Positions 24,734 through 33,368 are shown, counted from the stretch's first letter. The stretch: 34,875 nucleotides of DNA from an uncultured Chitinophagaceae bacterium (GCA_903883945.1 CAISCV010000080.1:1-34875), one strand, 5' to 3'. Notes: generated from the letters alone by a model not told the origin. Numbers and translations are program-made.

Positions 24734-25447
24734 TTATCTCGATGTCTTTCTAAAGCCGTTAATATTCAACAATTGAGCATAGCCATAGGAAAGCAAGACA
24801 ACCATTTCGAACCTGGGTGTAAATAATTTGTACCTATTAAATACAAAAAGAATTACGGAGAGAAGCGACAAAAAGGAGGCTGGAAGAAAGTATTTTATAC
24901 TCAACCTTTTTTTACTATTACTATCCAAAATATTGGTAGCAAATCCTACTGTAAGAATAAAACTTTCTATAAATAGTACAAAGGGTGTCTTGAATGATAA
25001 TATATAACTATGACTTATAAATTGAAAAAACATGAAATAAATCAATACACAGCCCAAAGAAAAAGTAATAGAGGGAAATACAGCCTTTGATAGGTTAATT
25101 TTTCTAATTTTAGCATAACAAAGCATGTAAAAAACGTTTGCTATTATACAAGCTCCTAAGCATATTAACAATGGATTATCTTTTTCGATACCGTTTCTGG
25201 TGTCACCAATAATAAATATCCTAAAAATATCTGATACCCATAGAAATCCAATAGCCGTAAAAAAGTATGTAACAAGTAATTTGGAATGTGTTGGCTTGAT
25301 ATTTAAATACAAATATAAACCTAAAACTGGCATTAGTAATGCTCTAACGATTGAAGCTGCTAAAAAATATTCCTCAAAAATGAGTACGCAACCTGTTATG
25401 AGCATTATCCAATATAACAAAAATATCAACGTTCTTGCGCTATCCAT
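24734..25447 (-). CDS. YhhN family integral membrane protein (lysoplasmalogenase-like)
   Basis: A 237-residue polytopic membrane protein with about eight hydrophobic segments. It fits YhhN/TMEM86: early RALLMPVLGLYLYLN (family K/R-P-x-x-MP pattern), FLWVSDIFRIF, then LLICLGACIIANVFYMLCYAKI, matching the family's glycine-then-FY segment, and a C-terminal SYGYAQLLNINGF. Characterised members cleave the vinyl-ether bond of lysoplasmalogens, but bacterial roles vary. Sequence similarity is by eye only. It is convergent with mtaB (6 bp) and divergent from the next gene. Confidence 0.55.
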   Translation of the reverse strand: MDSARTLIFLLYWIMLITGCVLIFEEYFLAASIVRALLMPVLGLYLYLNIKPTHSKLLVTYFFTAIGFLWVSDIFRIFIIGDTRNGIEKDNPLLICLGACIIANVFYMLCYAKIRKINLSKAVFPSITFSLGCVLIYFMFFQFISHSYILSFKTPFVLFIESFILTVGFATNILDSNSKKRLSIKYFLPASFLSLLSVILFVFNRYKLFTPRFEMVVLLSYGYAQLLNINGFRKTSR

Positions 25448-25541
25448 TCATTGAGTTTATACTGCGAATGTATTAGAATTAAACATATGATATATTTTTT
25501 CTGCATAATTTAAATGGCACAATACTTTACACTCAAACGGC

Positions 25542-25549
25542 TAGTTTTG
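25542..25549 (+). promoter_or_regulatory. Predicted -7 element directly before the two-TM protein gene
   Basis: TAGTTTTG matches TAnnTTTG and is separated by four bases (CAGG) from the ATG at 25554, the same spacing as at mtaB. A nearly leaderless transcript is predicted. Confidence 0.45.
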
Positions 25550-25553
25550 CAGG

Positions 25554-25907
25554 ATGCTTACAGAACAAGAAGAGATGTTTGTAAAATACTGGGAAAAGAA
25601 TAGAGAATCGGAACTCAAAAGTTTCAAACAATATATAAAAGGCTTATCCAGGGGACTTGCGATTGGGATAGCCATCATACTTTTAATAGCTACAGGCTGG
25701 TATAAACGTGCTAACATGGAAGCCAATAGCAAATTGAGTTTTACGATCTTCGCAATTGCCTTACTTGGTATTGCCGTATTTATGGCTTGGCTTTATAATA
25801 ATTACAAATGGGAGATGAACGAACAACAATATCTAGAATTAATGGCGAAAAAGAAACGATTAGAAAGGGAAAACAAACCCGAGTTAAAAGAAGACATCCT
25901 GAATTAA
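25554..25907 (+). CDS. Small two-TM membrane protein of unknown function
   Basis: A 117-residue protein. A charged N-terminal helix (about 1-33) precedes two transmembrane helices (about 34-47, LAIGIAIILLIATGW, and 62-81, FTIFAIALLGIAVFMAWLY). A highly charged C-terminal helix rich in K and E (about 90-115) follows. Both termini should face the cytosol. I do not recognise a named family. Its own near-leaderless promoter suggests it is real and independently transcribed. Its 3' end overlaps the convergent yraN by 24 bp, so the two transcripts must be antisense to each other there. Confidence 0.75.
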   Translation: MLTEQEEMFVKYWEKNRESELKSFKQYIKGLSRGLAIGIAIILLIATGWYKRANMEANSKLSFTIFAIALLGIAVFMAWLYNNYKWEMNEQQYLELMAKKKRLERENKPELKEDILN

Positions 25908-26234
25908 GAAGATTTCCTCAATATCCTTTTTTAGCATTATTGCAATAACATCAAACTGTATCAATTCCCACTGTGGATGGAGATAGAGATAAGCCTCTGC
26001 TCCCGTTTTTAGATTTTTCATTTTGGCCTTACTAATACTTTCTTCTGGCTGCCCATATTTGTAATTTGTTCTTGTCTTTACTTCTACAAAATGAACCTTA
26101 TTATTTAAACTTGCGATAATATCTATCTCCAGATGTTTATAGCGCCAGTTTCTTTCAATAATGTTAAAACCTTTCTTTTGCAAAAAGTTTGCAGCAATTG
26201 TTTCTCCTTTATCACCAACTTCTTTATTCTTCAC
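25884..26234 (-). CDS. yraN: YraN (UPF0102) family protein
   Basis: A nuclease-fold protein of unknown role; the family has a Holliday-junction-resolvase-like PD-(D/E)xK core. Visible are GDKGETIAANFLQKKGFNIIERNWR, EIDIIASLNNKVHFVEVKTRTNYKYG (D, then E-x-K) and the C-terminal FDVIAI. The frame is open to an ATG at 26288, but that start would overlap the divergent manA start by 26 bp and add 18 residues not expected in the family. The GTG at 26232-26234 gives 116 residues, the usual size, and is preferred. The 3' end overlaps the convergent two-TM gene by 24 bp. Function call firm; start less so. Confidence 0.85.
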   Translation of the reverse strand: MKNKEVGDKGETIAANFLQKKGFNIIERNWRYKHLEIDIIASLNNKVHFVEVKTRTNYKYGQPEESISKAKMKNLKTGAEAYLYLHPQWELIQFDVIAIMLKKDIEEIFLIQDVFF

Positions 26235-26262
26235 GTATATTCGATTTTCTAATTGATAAAAT

Positions 26263-27471
26263 ATGGATCTGGCAGGAAAGGCATTCAACCTAAAAGGAAA
26301 AGTACAGCATTATGCATGGGGTGGTTACGACTATATTCCCCAATTAATTGGGTTCGACAATACCGAACATAAACCTTGTGCCGAATATTGGATGGGAGCG
26401 CACCCTTCTGCCTCTTCCATCATCAGTGATGGTGAAAACAATGTCTCTCTAAACGAATATATCACTAATAATCCCACTGAAACAATTAATAAGCAAGTTT
26501 TTGATAGATTTGGTGAATTACCTTATCTATTTAAGATATTGGATGTAAAAGATATGCTTTCCATTCAAGTACATCCCACCAAAAAGGAAGCAGAAAAAGG
26601 TTTCGATTTAGAGGAGGCTGCGGGCATTCCTATCTCTGCATCTAACCGGAATTATAAAGACAGGAATCATAAGCCCGAAGTTATGGTGGCCCTTAGTGAA
26701 TTCTGGTTATTACATGGCTTTAAATCGGAAGAGGCACTTGAGAAGACCTTAGAGGACATAAAAGAATTTAATGTTTTAATTGGGCTTTTCAGACAAGAAG
26801 GTTACAAGGGATTATATCAGTTTGTGATGGAAATGTCTCAATCAAACATCGATACTTTATTATACCCATTAGTAGAAAGAGAATTAAGAAGAAAAGGTGC
26901 CAATGAACTAACCAAAGCGGATGCAGGTTGGTGGGTATGCAAATTGTTTGAAGATGGTCAGGAAATTAAAAACATTGACAGGGGGATATTCTCTATTTAC
27001 TTTTTTAATATTGTAAAGGCAAATGCAGGCGAGGCTGTTTTTCAGGGAGCAGGAATACCACACGCTTATTTGGAAGGACAGAACGTAGAACTTATGGCCA
27101 ACAGCGATAATGTGTTGCGTGGCGGACTAACCCCAAAGCATATTGATGTAACAGAATTGATGAAGCACACCTTATTCGAGCCTGTAACTCCTAATATTAT
27201 GACAGGGACAGATATTGGCAATAATGAGGTACACTATCCTTGCCCGGTTCCTGATTTTGGCATTAAAAAGATAAGCTTACAAGGAAATATTCACCAATCG
27301 TACGCCTATTCATTAGAAATAATTATTGCGATAGAGGGTGGTGCTGTTTTAAACGGCAGTAGAAACTTGGTGATTAAACAAGGCGAGGCTGTAGCCCTAT
27401 TTCCAGGCGAAAACTATACAATAGAGTCTAGTGGGAATTGTACGCTCTATAAAGCTTTTGTGCCTTCATAA
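26263..27471 (+). CDS. manA: Mannose-6-phosphate isomerase, class I
   Basis: Zinc enzyme interconverting mannose 6-phosphate and fructose 6-phosphate, linking glycolysis to GDP-mannose and surface polysaccharide synthesis. The 402-residue protein begins with KGKVQHYAWGGYDYIPQL. The zinc ligands are visible: Q102-x-H104 in SIQVHPTKKEAE, a Glu in NHKPEVMVAL (about 140) and H267 in GAGIPHAYLEG. NSDNVLRGGLTPKHID is the typical C-terminal signature, followed by a small jelly-roll domain. Length matches the type I family. The start is 28 bp from the preferred yraN start. TATATTCG, a one-mismatch -7 motif, lies at 26236-26243. Confidence 0.95.
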   Translation: MDLAGKAFNLKGKVQHYAWGGYDYIPQLIGFDNTEHKPCAEYWMGAHPSASSIISDGENNVSLNEYITNNPTETINKQVFDRFGELPYLFKILDVKDMLSIQVHPTKKEAEKGFDLEEAAGIPISASNRNYKDRNHKPEVMVALSEFWLLHGFKSEEALEKTLEDIKEFNVLIGLFRQEGYKGLYQFVMEMSQSNIDTLLYPLVERELRRKGANELTKADAGWWVCKLFEDGQEIKNIDRGIFSIYFFNIVKANAGEAVFQGAGIPHAYLEGQNVELMANSDNVLRGGLTPKHIDVTELMKHTLFEPVTPNIMTGTDIGNNEVHYPCPVPDFGIKKISLQGNIHQSYAYSLEIIIAIEGGAVLNGSRNLVIKQGEAVALFPGENYTIESSGNCTLYKAFVPS

Positions 27472-27505
27472 TTGATTTCTTATCACAAATAACAAATTAC
27501 CCAAT

Positions 27506-27859
27506 ATGAATGATTCATCGCCTCCACTAACCCACTTTGATAAAGAGAAATTAAAAAGTCGTATTGGTAATAATGAAGCGTTATACCAACAATTTATTAC
27601 CCTGCTGCTAAATACATTAAATGGACAAATTTCTACTATGCTTATCGAAATAAAAGAAGCTATTGCTACCGAGAATTTCGTACAGTTACATACATCAGCC
27701 CATAAAATTAAAGGCATAGCTCTTTCTTCTTCTTTCCAAAGACTAGCCCATCTAACTAGTACATTGGAACATACTACCGACAACAATAAAGAATACTTAG
27801 ACCAAATATTGAACGATATTACTGCTGAGGTAACCCTACTAAAAACGATTGTTGCCTAA
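27506..27859 (+). CDS. Stand-alone Hpt (histidine phosphotransfer) domain protein
   Basis: A 117-residue cytosolic protein consisting of a single Hpt four-helix domain, which relays phosphate between a hybrid histidine kinase and a response regulator. The phosphoacceptor is H66 in LHTSAHKIKGIALSSSF, with the usual Lys three positions on and the Gly four on. No kinase or receiver gene is nearby, so its partners are elsewhere. It follows manA by 34 bp and may be cotranscribed. Its TAA stop overlaps the TAG stop of convergent glgA, so the genes share 4 bp. Confidence 0.85.
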   Translation: MNDSSPPLTHFDKEKLKSRIGNNEALYQQFITLLLNTLNGQISTMLIEIKEAIATENFVQLHTSAHKIKGIALSSSFQRLAHLTSTLEHTTDNNKEYLDQILNDITAEVTLLKTIVA

Positions 27860-29259
27860 TAAATCCTTGTATAGGCTTCTACTACACTTTCCCAACTGTG
27901 ATCTATCTGCATCATGTGCTTACGCATTCTTTCCATCTGGGTTTTGTTTTTATATACCTCAATTGCCCTATGTATGGAGTGTGCAATATCATCTACCGTT
28001 GCATGATTAAATAAAATACCAAACCCTTCCCAATCTCCCATATCGGTCACCGTATCTATCAATCCACCTGTTCTGCGCACCATCGGTACTGTTCCATATC
28101 GCATGGCATACATCTGATTCAGTCCACAAGGTTCTACCCTACTAGGCATCAATAAAAAGTCTGCTGCTGCATATAGTTTATGACTCAATGCCTCGTCGTA
28201 ACCAATAAAAGTATTGTAATAGCCTGGGTACTGGCTAGTAATATTAAATAATTGCGACTCCACATATTTGTCTCCACTTCCCAATATCATATAACTTGCT
28301 TTTCCTGCCTGGTGATAGAGCACATTCTTAAAAGCATTTGGTAATATATCTGCAGCCTTCTCTCCTACTAGTCGTCCAATAAATACAAATAGCGGCAATG
28401 TTTCGTCTAGCCCATATTCTTCACAAATCTTTTTCTTATTCTTTTTCTTTCCTGCTGTTACACCTTTAACAGAGAAATTATTAGTAAGGTAAGTATCTGT
28501 CTCAGGGTTCCAGACTTCATTGTCAATCCCATTCAAAATACCTACACACTTCCCTCTCTCAAATTCAAACAAAGCTTCCAATCCATTGCTTTTATAGCGC
28601 AACTCATTCATATAGCTTTGGCTTACTGTTGTTACCTTCCATGCGCACTTTATAGCACTTGCCAATGGATTAATATTATTATTCCAATCCAGATCGCCCC
28701 ATTTAAAGCTGTCATAAGCAGGTAGATAATGGTATTTATCCCATCCTATATTACCCTGATACTGTGCATTGTGTATAGTAAGAACAGTCTTTACAAAAGC
28801 CAACTTTCTAAAAATAAAACAGTTCTTAACCATGAAAGGAATCAAACCTGCATGATAATCATGCACATTTATCACATCGGGATTGTGCTGCCAAGAACTT
28901 AACCAAGTTAAAACAGCAATCTGAAACGCAATAAAACGTTGCGGATCATCATTATATCCATAAATGGTTTCTCTATCCAACAAACCATTAATATCTACCA
29001 AGTACAAATCGAATCCTAAGTTATTCGTCTTTTCCTTTATGATAGTGAATTCAAAGTAGTATTCACCCAAATAGGCACTCCCTTTGTAGTCTACCACCCA
29101 CTCATTGGTATATAAAAACTTGGTTCGATACATCGGCATGACTACTTTGGCAAAATGCCCCGCTTTACACTGATATTTTGGTAATGCCCCTACTACATCT
29201 CCTAACCCGCCCGCTTTTGCAACTGGATAACACTCGGCACTCACGTGAATTATTTCCAT
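27856..29259 (-). CDS. glgA: Glycogen synthase (GT5, ADP-glucose type)
   Basis: Transfers glucose from ADP-glucose to the non-reducing end of alpha-1,4-glucan, making storage glycogen. The 467-residue GT-B protein starts MEIIHVSAECYPVAKAGGLGDVVGALP, with the KxGGLGDV ADP-glucose/acceptor loop. It includes DVINVHDYHAGLIP and TIHNAQYQGNIGWD, and in the C-terminal Rossmann half LFVFIGRLVGEKAADIL, MLGSGDK-like MILGSGDKYVE, and the catalytic EPCGLNQMYAMRYGTVPMVRRTGGL. A lysine-rich insert (GKKKNKKK, about 270) is unusual but should be a surface loop. No glgB, glgC or glgP is in the window. It is not linked to the Sus operon 16 kb away. Confidence 0.95.
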   Translation of the reverse strand: MEIIHVSAECYPVAKAGGLGDVVGALPKYQCKAGHFAKVVMPMYRTKFLYTNEWVVDYKGSAYLGEYYFEFTIIKEKTNNLGFDLYLVDINGLLDRETIYGYNDDPQRFIAFQIAVLTWLSSWQHNPDVINVHDYHAGLIPFMVKNCFIFRKLAFVKTVLTIHNAQYQGNIGWDKYHYLPAYDSFKWGDLDWNNNINPLASAIKCAWKVTTVSQSYMNELRYKSNGLEALFEFERGKCVGILNGIDNEVWNPETDTYLTNNFSVKGVTAGKKKNKKKICEEYGLDETLPLFVFIGRLVGEKAADILPNAFKNVLYHQAGKASYMILGSGDKYVESQLFNITSQYPGYYNTFIGYDEALSHKLYAAADFLLMPSRVEPCGLNQMYAMRYGTVPMVRRTGGLIDTVTDMGDWEGFGILFNHATVDDIAHSIHRAIEVYKNKTQMERMRKHMMQIDHSWESVVEAYTRIY

Positions 29260-29383
29260 AAAATTGGTTATTAATCGTACTGAAATTTGTTTTAAACAGG
29301 ATGTAAATGTAGGGTTTATCTTTATTTGAATGATTAATTATAGACGCTGCTTATTTAATGAGCGGAAACATTGTGCGTATTGA

Positions 29384-29414
29384 GTGAGTGGTGAGTGGTG
29401 AATAGTGCGTGAGG
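29384..29414 (+). repeat. Degenerate 7-bp repeat tract upstream of uvrA
   Basis: Heptamers in phase: GTGAGTG at 29384, GTGAGTG at 29391, GTGAATA at 29398, GTGCGTG at 29405, then AGG. It is the same family as the minus-strand reading of 12237-12260. Confidence 0.55.
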
Positions 29415-29482
29415 TTAATCAGGCTTCGCCATGAAAATTCTTTCTATTCACCTTCTTTAACTAAATGCCTCCACTTTTGTTC

Positions 29483-29490
29483 TACATTTG
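29483..29490 (+). promoter_or_regulatory. Predicted -7 element of the uvrA promoter
   Basis: TACATTTG matches TAnnTTTG and ends 16 nt before the uvrA ATG. No LexA-like dyad was noticed around it. Confidence 0.4.
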
Positions 29491-29506
29491 ATTCGATTAC
29501 ACAATT

Positions 29507-32458
29507 ATGGCAAAAGCATCAAAGACGACAGCATCAATTCCCACAACTACGACTATTATTTCGGAACCTACAGAATACATTGAGGTCTTTGGTGCAAGGG
29601 AACACAACCTTAAAAACATTGACATCTCTATTCCAAAAAACAAACTCGTTGTCTTTACAGGGGTTAGCGGCAGCGGAAAGTCTTCGCTTGCTTTTGATAC
29701 TATTTACAACGAAGGGCAACGTCGTTACATGGAAAGCTTTAGTGCGTATGCTCGTCAGTTTATGGGCGATATGGAACGCCCCGATGTAGATAAAATTACC
29801 GGACTAAGCCCCGTTATCTCCATAGAACAAAAGACTACTGGCAAAAATCCTCGCTCTACGGTGGGCACTGTTACAGAAATATACGACTTCCTGCGTTTAC
29901 TATATTCCCGTATTGGCGAAGCGTATAGTTATAACACCGGCAAAAAGATGTTGAAGTTTAGTGAAGAGGAGATTGTAGAAAACATCTTTGCTAAATTCAA
30001 TGAAAAGAAGATAGTCATTCTTGCACCACTCATCAGAGGGCGTAAAGGACATTACCGTGAACTGTTTGAAGATATCCGTAAGAAAGGTTTTCTGAAGGTG
30101 CGTGTGGATGGCGAGCTATTGGATATTACTGCCAAGATGCAGCTGGACCGGTACAAAATTCATGATATTGACGTGGTAATAGACCGTCTTCCGGTAACTG
30201 ATGATATGAAAGTGCGCCTCAGCCAAAGCGTTCAACAAGCATTGAAGATGGGTAAGGAGTTGATGTTTGTGCTGCCCCTGCCCCCATCCCCTAAAGGGGG
30301 GAGCGACTTGCATCCCCCCCCTTTAGGGGATGGGGGCGCGAACGGAGGGGGTGCGGTTATGTACTCCAAACAATTGATGTGTCAGGATACAGGCATCAGC
30401 TACGAAGAACCTTCTCCGAATGCCTTCTCTTTCAATTCGCCTTATGGTGCCTGCCCTACCTGCAAAGGATTGGGCAATGTATACACGGTAAGTATGGAAG
30501 CCGTTATTCCTGATTATTCTAAATCTATCCGAGAAGGGGGCATCATCCCTTTGGGTGAAAAGAGGGATACCTATCTGTTTAGAAGCGTGGAGACTTTAGC
30601 CAAAAAGAATAAGTTCAGTACAGATAAACCCATCAGCGAATTATCTCCCGCTGCTTTGAATCTGGTGTTGTATGGCAATCCAGAAGGTATCAGCGAGGAA
30701 GTTTTGGACTTTGAAAACATACCTGAATCTGACCCTTACACCTCTGTCTTTGAGGGAGTCATACCCATGTTGAAACGTTGGTTTGCTGGGGCGAGTAGTA
30801 CCGAAACCATGCGCGATTGGGTAGAGAAGTTTATGGAACTAAAGAATTGTCCTAGTTGCAATGGACAAAGATTACGTAAGGAAAGTCTATGGTTTAAGAT
30901 TGATGAAAAGAATATTGCAGACATCAGTAACCTGAATCTGGATAAATTACAGGTATGGTTTACCGATCTGGAAGACCGCTTGTCTACCAAACAAAATACC
31001 ATTGCTAAAGATATTTTAAAGGAGATCAGAGAGAGACTACAGTTTCTATTAGATGTAGGCCTTACTTACCTCACCATCAATCGCCCGTCTAAAACATTAA
31101 GTGGTGGCGAGAGTCAGCGGATACGTTTGGCAACACAAATAGGTAGTCAGTTACAAGGGATTACGTATATATTGGATGAACCTAGTATTGGTTTGCACCA
31201 ACGTGATAACCATCGGTTGATAATGGCTTTACAAAACCTGCGAGACATTGGCAACAGTGTATTGGTGGTGGAACATGACAAAGACATAATGCTGGCTGCC
31301 GATTATCTGGTAGATATCGGTCCCAAAGCGGGACGACACGGTGGTAGTATTGTGGCACAAGGAACCCCGCAACAAGTACTGGAAAGTGGTAGCGATACTG
31401 CTGCCTACCTCAACGGCACAAAAGGTTTGGAGATACCAAAAGAAAAACGTGAAGGAAATGGAAAAACGCTTGAACTAAAGGGTGTAGTAGGTAATAACTT
31501 AAAAGGCGTTAATGTTTCCTTTCCTTTAGGCAAACTGATTGTAGTAACGGGTGTGAGTGGCAGTGGTAAGTCTACCTTAATCAACGAGACCCTCTACCCT
31601 ATCCTATCCAAGCACTGTTATAATAGCCGTACCAACCCCATGGAGTTTAAGAGTATCAGTGGATTGGAGGCAATAGATAAGGTAATTGAGATAGATCAAT
31701 CACCAATTGGTCGTACCCCACGTAGCAATCCTGCTACCTATTGTGGGTTCTTTACAGACATCAGGACGTTGTTTGCCGCCATCCCCGAAGCAAAAATAAG
31801 GGGGTATGCAGCAGGGCGTTTCTCGTTTAACGTAAAGGGAGGCCGGTGCGATGTGTGTGAAGGTGGCGGCATGCGTACCATCGAAATGAACTTTCTACCC
31901 GATGTGTATGTGCACTGCGAAAAATGCAATGGCAAACGCTATAATCGAGAAACGTTGGAGATTCGTTACAAAGGAAAATCTATCAGCGATGTATTGAATA
32001 TGACTGTTGATGAAGCCACCGATTTCTTTCAGCCTGTACCTTGGTTATATCGCAAGATTAAGGTATTGCAAGATGTAGGTTTGGGCTACATCACCCTCGG
32101 ACAAAGTGCGGTAACCCTAAGTGGCGGAGAAGCACAACGGGTGAAGTTGAGTACCGAACTAGGAAAGAAAGATACAGGTAAAACCTTCTATATACTAGAT
32201 GAACCCACTACAGGGCTTCACTTTCAGGATATTCAGCACCTGATGGAAGTAATTAATAAACTGGTAGACAGAGGCAACTCTGTTTTGATTATAGAACATA
32301 ACCTAGACGTGATAAAAATGGCCGACCATATTATTGACCTTGGTCCCGAAGGTGGAGACGGTGGTGGTAAGATTCTCTTTGAAGGCACTCCCGAAGCAAT
32401 GATAAAGAACAAAGTAAGCCATACGGCCAGGTTCTTGAAAATGGAAATGAAAGCTTGA
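29507..32458 (+). CDS. uvrA: Excinuclease ABC subunit A
   Basis: DNA-damage recognition ATPase of nucleotide excision repair; works as a dimer with UvrB in the cytosol. The 983-residue protein has two ABC modules: Walker A G52VSGSGKSS and a second at about 682 (GVSGSGKST); signature loops [17 protein letters not shown] and [15 protein letters not shown]; Walker [11 protein letters not shown] and [10 protein letters not shown]. Zinc-binding pairs are CPTC with CPSC in module I and CDVC with CEKC in module II. Unusually, about 27 residues rich in Pro and Gly sit at about 257-283, just before [19 protein letters not shown], and are encoded by a palindromic DNA insert. The reading frame is kept and all catalytic motifs are intact, so activity is likely. 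The cupin gene follows with almost no gap. Confidence 0.96.
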   Translation: MAKASKTTASIPTTTTIISEPTEYIEVFGAREHNLKNIDISIPKNKLVVFTGVSGSGKSSLAFDTIYNEGQRRYMESFSAYARQFMGDMERPDVDKITGLSPVISIEQKTTGKNPRSTVGTVTEIYDFLRLLYSRIGEAYSYNTGKKMLKFSEEEIVENIFAKFNEKKIVILAPLIRGRKGHYRELFEDIRKKGFLKVRVDGELLDITAKMQLDRYKIHDIDVVIDRLPVTDDMKVRLSQSVQQALKMGKELMFVLPLPPSPKGGSDLHPPPLGDGGANGGGAVMYSKQLMCQDTGISYEEPSPNAFSFNSPYGACPTCKGLGNVYTVSMEAVIPDYSKSIREGGIIPLGEKRDTYLFRSVETLAKKNKFSTDKPISELSPAALNLVLYGNPEGISEEVLDFENIPESDPYTSVFEGVIPMLKRWFAGASSTETMRDWVEKFMELKNCPSCNGQRLRKESLWFKIDEKNIADISNLNLDKLQVWFTDLEDRLSTKQNTIAKDILKEIRERLQFLLDVGLTYLTINRPSKTLSGGESQRIRLATQIGSQLQGITYILDEPSIGLHQRDNHRLIMALQNLRDIGNSVLVVEHDKDIMLAADYLVDIGPKAGRHGGSIVAQGTPQQVLESGSDTAAYLNGTKGLEIPKEKREGNGKTLELKGVVGNNLKGVNVSFPLGKLIVVTGVSGSGKSTLINETLYPILSKHCYNSRTNPMEFKSISGLEAIDKVIEIDQSPIGRTPRSNPATYCGFFTDIRTLFAAIPEAKIRGYAAGRFSFNVKGGRCDVCEGGGMRTIEMNFLPDVYVHCEKCNGKRYNRETLEIRYKGKSISDVLNMTVDEATDFFQPVPWLYRKIKVLQDVGLGYITLGQSAVTLSGGEAQRVKLSTELGKKDTGKTFYILDEPTTGLHFQDIQHLMEVINKLVDRGNSVLIIEHNLDVIKMADHIIDLGPEGGDGGGKILFEGTPEAMIKNKVSHTARFLKMEMKA
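30281..30336. repeat. Palindromic (REP-like) element inserted in frame in uvrA
   Basis: Perfect 21-bp arms, 30281-30301 (core CATCCCCTAAAGGGG) and 30316-30336, enclose a 14-bp loop. The arms are almost pure G/C with a TAAA or TTTA centre, in sharp contrast to the AT-rich gene around them. Together with the G-rich bases that follow, they encode the Pro/Gly-rich stretch at about residues 259-283 of UvrA. Its composition, palindromy and placement in a variable protein loop point to a dispersed extragenic-type palindrome that landed in a coding sequence. Confidence 0.75.
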
Positions 32459-32463
32459 AAATA

Positions 32464-33147
32464 ATGAATGTAATAATGTACAAATACATAAAATATAAGT
32501 TATCTGTTATTGCTTTTCTACTGATTGGGTTTGGGGCTTTGTATGCAACCCCTACTCCATTAAAATTAAAAGATACCCTTGTTAGTATAGATTCATCGGG
32601 GCTTGATAATGAGTATGTTTCCGTAACAAAGAACGTTTCTAATGTGGGCAATTTAAAAGAGGGCGCCTATTCATATAGGATAATTGTTGCGCTAACAAAT
32701 ACAAAAATAAATAGCAACAGAGGGGTTATAAACCTGAAAAGGGGTGAAACAGTTGTATTCTCAGCCAATGACGTCTACCAATTACTTACAGGCGAATATT
32801 TTGAAGTATCCGTAAAAAAGAACCATCCAAAACCTGTTGCACCCAAGGTTTGGCATGAACCGGGTAAAAACAATACTGTTTTTGAGAATGATGAATTTCG
32901 CATTTTCGAAGAGCGGTTAGCTCCCGGTGGAGTGAGAGCGTTGCATAGTCATTTGGAAAGAGTGGTTGTACGATTAAATAATGTTCAGCTAACAGATCCA
33001 AGATTTTTTCCAATAGGAGAAGCAGGAAAAGGTATTCAGGTACCTAATACCATAAAATTTGCACCCCCTATGGAGCATGTTGTTAAAAACCTGGGTTCCA
33101 TTCCTTTATTTAATATTGTAATTGAATTTAAAGTCCCCAAATATTAA
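32464..33147 (+). CDS. Secreted cupin-domain protein
   Basis: A 227-residue exported protein. The signal peptide core is LSVIAFLLIGFGALYA, cleaved before TPTPLK. A short beta-rich region follows (about 35-115), then a C-terminal cupin fold (about 125-225) with ENDEFRIFEERLAPGGVRALHSHLERVVVRLNNVQL, where the H-x-H pair and following Glu resemble a cupin metal motif, and PPMEHVVKNLGSIPLFNIVIEFK. The substrate is unknown. In-frame starts are possible at TTG 32455 (overlapping uvrA), ATG 32464 and ATG 32476; the first ATG is used, though 32476 gives a more usual signal-peptide length. The TAA stop is the left flank of an insertion-like element. Confidence 0.75.
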   Translation: MNVIMYKYIKYKLSVIAFLLIGFGALYATPTPLKLKDTLVSIDSSGLDNEYVSVTKNVSNVGNLKEGAYSYRIIVALTNTKINSNRGVINLKRGETVVFSANDVYQLLTGEYFEVSVKKNHPKPVAPKVWHEPGKNNTVFENDEFRIFEERLAPGGVRALHSHLERVVVRLNNVQLTDPRFFPIGEAGKGIQVPNTIKFAPPMEHVVKNLGSIPLFNIVIEFKVPKY

Positions 33148-33308
33148 GAGCCTGTTTAAATTTTGTTTCTTAGAATTGCTATAGATTGTTTTTGAGCGAA
33201 ACAAGGCAATTTTTACAGCCGAAATCGGGCATCTTCGGCGAAAAAATTAACGAAGTTGCAGCCAAAAAGAAGCATAGCAAACTATTGAAATAAATTTTAA
33301 ACAGGCTC
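33148..33308. mobile_element. MITE-like element, 161 bp, flanked by TAA
   Basis: Perfect 13-bp terminal inverted repeats, GAGCCTGTTTAAA (33148-33160) and its complement (33296-33308), continue imperfectly inward, including TTGCTAT with ATAGCAA and, centrally, GCCGAA with TTCGGC. There is no coding capacity. TAA flanks both ends (33145-33147 and 33309-33311). The left TAA is the stop codon of the cupin gene. The GAGCCT terminus and a 3-bp T-N-A target are reminiscent of the IS1031 group of the IS5 family (from general knowledge, not searched). No transposase is present, so it would depend on one in trans. Confidence 0.65.
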
Positions 33309-33322
33309 TAAGTAATAAGCAT

Positions 33323-33364
33323 AAAAAAAGTCCCTCGAAAGTTTTTCTTCGAAGGACTTTTTTT
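33323..33364. terminator. Bidirectional terminator between convergent genes
   Basis: A 17-bp stem with one mismatch (33323-33339 with 33348-33364), an 8-nt loop, an A run on the left and a T run on the right serves both strands. It separates the cupin gene and its trailing element from the convergent 320-residue gene. Confidence 0.9.
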
Positions 33365-33368
33365 AGTT

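Noticed and set aside
26235-26288. 18-residue N-terminal extension of YraN from the ATG at 26288
   Set aside because: It would overlap the divergent manA start and exceed the normal YraN length; GTG at 26234 fits the family better.
4685-29259. Reading the Sus operon and glycogen synthase as one glucan utilisation system
   Set aside because: They are 16 kb apart with many unrelated genes and terminators between them, so no functional link can be supported.
29409-29789. Out-of-frame ORF covering the uvrA start
   Set aside because: It overlaps the conserved UvrA Walker A region in another frame and has no recognisable features; the TAnnTTTG element lies inside it.
30116-30313. Frameshift or pseudogenisation of uvrA at the GC-rich palindrome
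   Set aside because: The frame continues without interruption and both ABC modules and zinc motifs downstream are intact, so the insert is tolerated.
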